This document shows positions 63,302-64,000 of a stretch of 64,000 bases of DNA, piece after piece. The position numbers and the translations under genes were made by a program. The notes beneath the pieces were generated by a model. That model made no database searches and was not told the DNA's origin. It worked only from the letters and a program-made list of their open reading frames with translations. Position 1 is the first letter of the stretch. The number at the start of each line of letters is the position of its first letter. Source of the stretch: Clostridium_AI sp002297865 (GTDB lineage Bacteria > Bacillota > Clostridia > Lachnospirales > Lachnospiraceae); assembly GCA_937903005.1 (NCBI GenBank), contig CALFNR010000210.1, positions 1 through 64,000 of the forward strand, read 5' to 3'.

Positions 63302-64000
63302 TTGAAAAAATTTTTAATCTCTTTTTCTACTATTTCCTTTTTACTTTTACTACTAGTTTTCCCAACTATCTCGTTAAAAGGTGCAAAAACCGGTTTAATG
63401 CTTTGGTTCCAGACAGTACTGCCAACCTTATTGCCATTTATGATTGTGTCGAATCTGATTATGCAGCTTAATGTGACAGATTGTCTGACCTCTTTTTTTT
63501 ATCCTACTCTTGGCAGGCTGCTCGGTCTATCCAAACCTGGCTGCTATCCTTTTCTCATTGGAATGCTTTCAGGCTATCCAGTTGGTGCAAAGGCTTGTGC
63601 AGACCTTATTGCATCTGGTCAAATTAGTAAAGATGAAGGTCAGTATCTGCTATGTTTCTGCAATAATGCAAGTCCTATGTTTATCATCAGTTTTGTTGCA
63701 ATGCAATGCCTTAATATAAAACACAAACCATTTATCATTCTCGGAATCGTATATGGCAGTGCTCTGCTAACCGGGATTGTTTACCGGATTTTACATAGAA
63801 AAGCTTTACAAGCAGTAAAATTAACCAATTCAAAACTTACTGTTGTACCTTATTCTTCCAAACCTGCACGAGTTCCTGCTTTTGACATATTAGATCAAAC
63901 TATTTTAAATGCATTTACAATCTTAGTAAAAGTTGGTGGATATATCATACTCTTTTCCATCCTTGCAGAAATTGTATTGCATATTACGTTCATCCCCGAA
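63302..64000 (+). CDS. ylbJ: YlbJ-like sporulation integral membrane protein (partial)
   Basis: The frame starts at TTG six bases after AGGA and stays open to the window edge, giving 233 residues so far. A first span (FLISFSTISFLLLLLVFPTIS) and several further hydrophobic segments are seen, with GLMLWFQTVLPTLLPFMIVS, FLIGMLSGYPVGAKACADL and CFCNNASPMFIISFV. These are typical of YlbJ/SpoIIM-related nucleoside-recognition (gate) domains. YlbJ is required for spore cortex formation in Bacillus. There too it lies near ylbM (tmcAL), so the neighbourhood is conserved. Confidence 0.85.
   Translation, partial: MKKFLISFSTISFLLLLLVFPTISLKGAKTGLMLWFQTVLPTLLPFMIVSNLIMQLNVTDCLTSFFYPTLGRLLGLSKPGCYPFLIGMLSGYPVGAKACADLIASGQISKDEGQYLLCFCNNASPMFIISFVAMQCLNIKHKPFIILGIVYGSALLTGIVYRILHRKALQAVKLTNSKLTVVPYSSKPARVPAFDILDQTILNAFTILVKVGGYIILFSILAEIVLHITFIPE

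Noticed and set aside
1..64000. CRISPR arrays, insertion sequences, prophage, attachment sites
   Set aside because: No regularly spaced repeats, transposase or integrase motifs, or phage genes were seen on either strand.

Overview
This window reads as the chromosome of a low-GC, endospore-forming anaerobic Firmicute, most likely a Lachnospiraceae (Clostridia) member. The grounds are AT-rich DNA with strong GGAGG ribosome sites, sporulation genes (yqfC, yqfD, a ylbJ-like gene, a BofC-like protein), a PhoH/HD/YbeY cluster, the PFL(DUF711)-ACT pair, TmcAL, short-form HisG with HisZ, and a pta-ackA acetate pathway. Nearly every gene is on the minus strand. The plus-strand exceptions are a chemoreceptor, a tRNA-Leu, an orphan 46-codon ORF, an exonuclease-like gene, tmcAL and ylbJ. 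No phage, transposase, CRISPR array or integrated element was seen; this is core housekeeping DNA.

Layout, left to right (minus-strand genes are transcribed right to left). 0.1-6 kb: an M14 peptidase, folate salvage, a DUF896 protein, proB and two FAD oxidoreductases. 5.9-6.2 kb: a hairpin-dense intergenic stretch. 6.2-12.7 kb: a BofC-like protein, a DUF3048 lipoprotein, ybeY, a 7TM-HD protein, phoH, yqfD, yqfC and rpsU. 12.9-21.7 kb: alaS, a 55-codon membrane protein and a histidine cluster read from a consensus promoter. 21.9-31.7 kb: chemoreceptor, recU, and RNA-modification genes (RluA, RsuA and RsmF types) with a YgiQ radical SAM protein, a HAD phosphatase and a small alarmone synthetase. 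31.8-45.8 kb: envelope proteins (M23, LCP), pepD, PFL-ACT, an MBL hydrolase, a GAF-GGDEF cyclase, an FtsA-like protein, coaE, polA and a zf-HC2 protein. 45.9-54.4 kb: tRNA-Leu(CAA), the orphan ORF, an LtaS-like enzyme, Rel, nagA, a GreA paralogue and cardiolipin synthase. 54.5-64 kb: a YprB-type exonuclease, rpmF-yceD, ackA-pta, degV, tmcAL, pepF and the start of ylbJ.

The most notable region is the histidine cluster. The hisIE gene carries a one-base frameshift that cuts off most of HisE. Its N-terminus is a degenerate HisF-like barrel. The neighbouring HisA has Asn at both positions where catalytic Asp is expected, and hisH, hisF and hisC are absent from the window. Either the last steps are encoded elsewhere or the pathway is changing or decaying. 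Other points for a second look are the FtsA-like protein with tandem beta-grasp-like modules, an HD protein with a degenerate metal site, a perfect 26-bp palindrome over a tRNA promoter, an orphan 46-residue ORF with its own terminator, and the hairpin-rich intergenic element near 6 kb.
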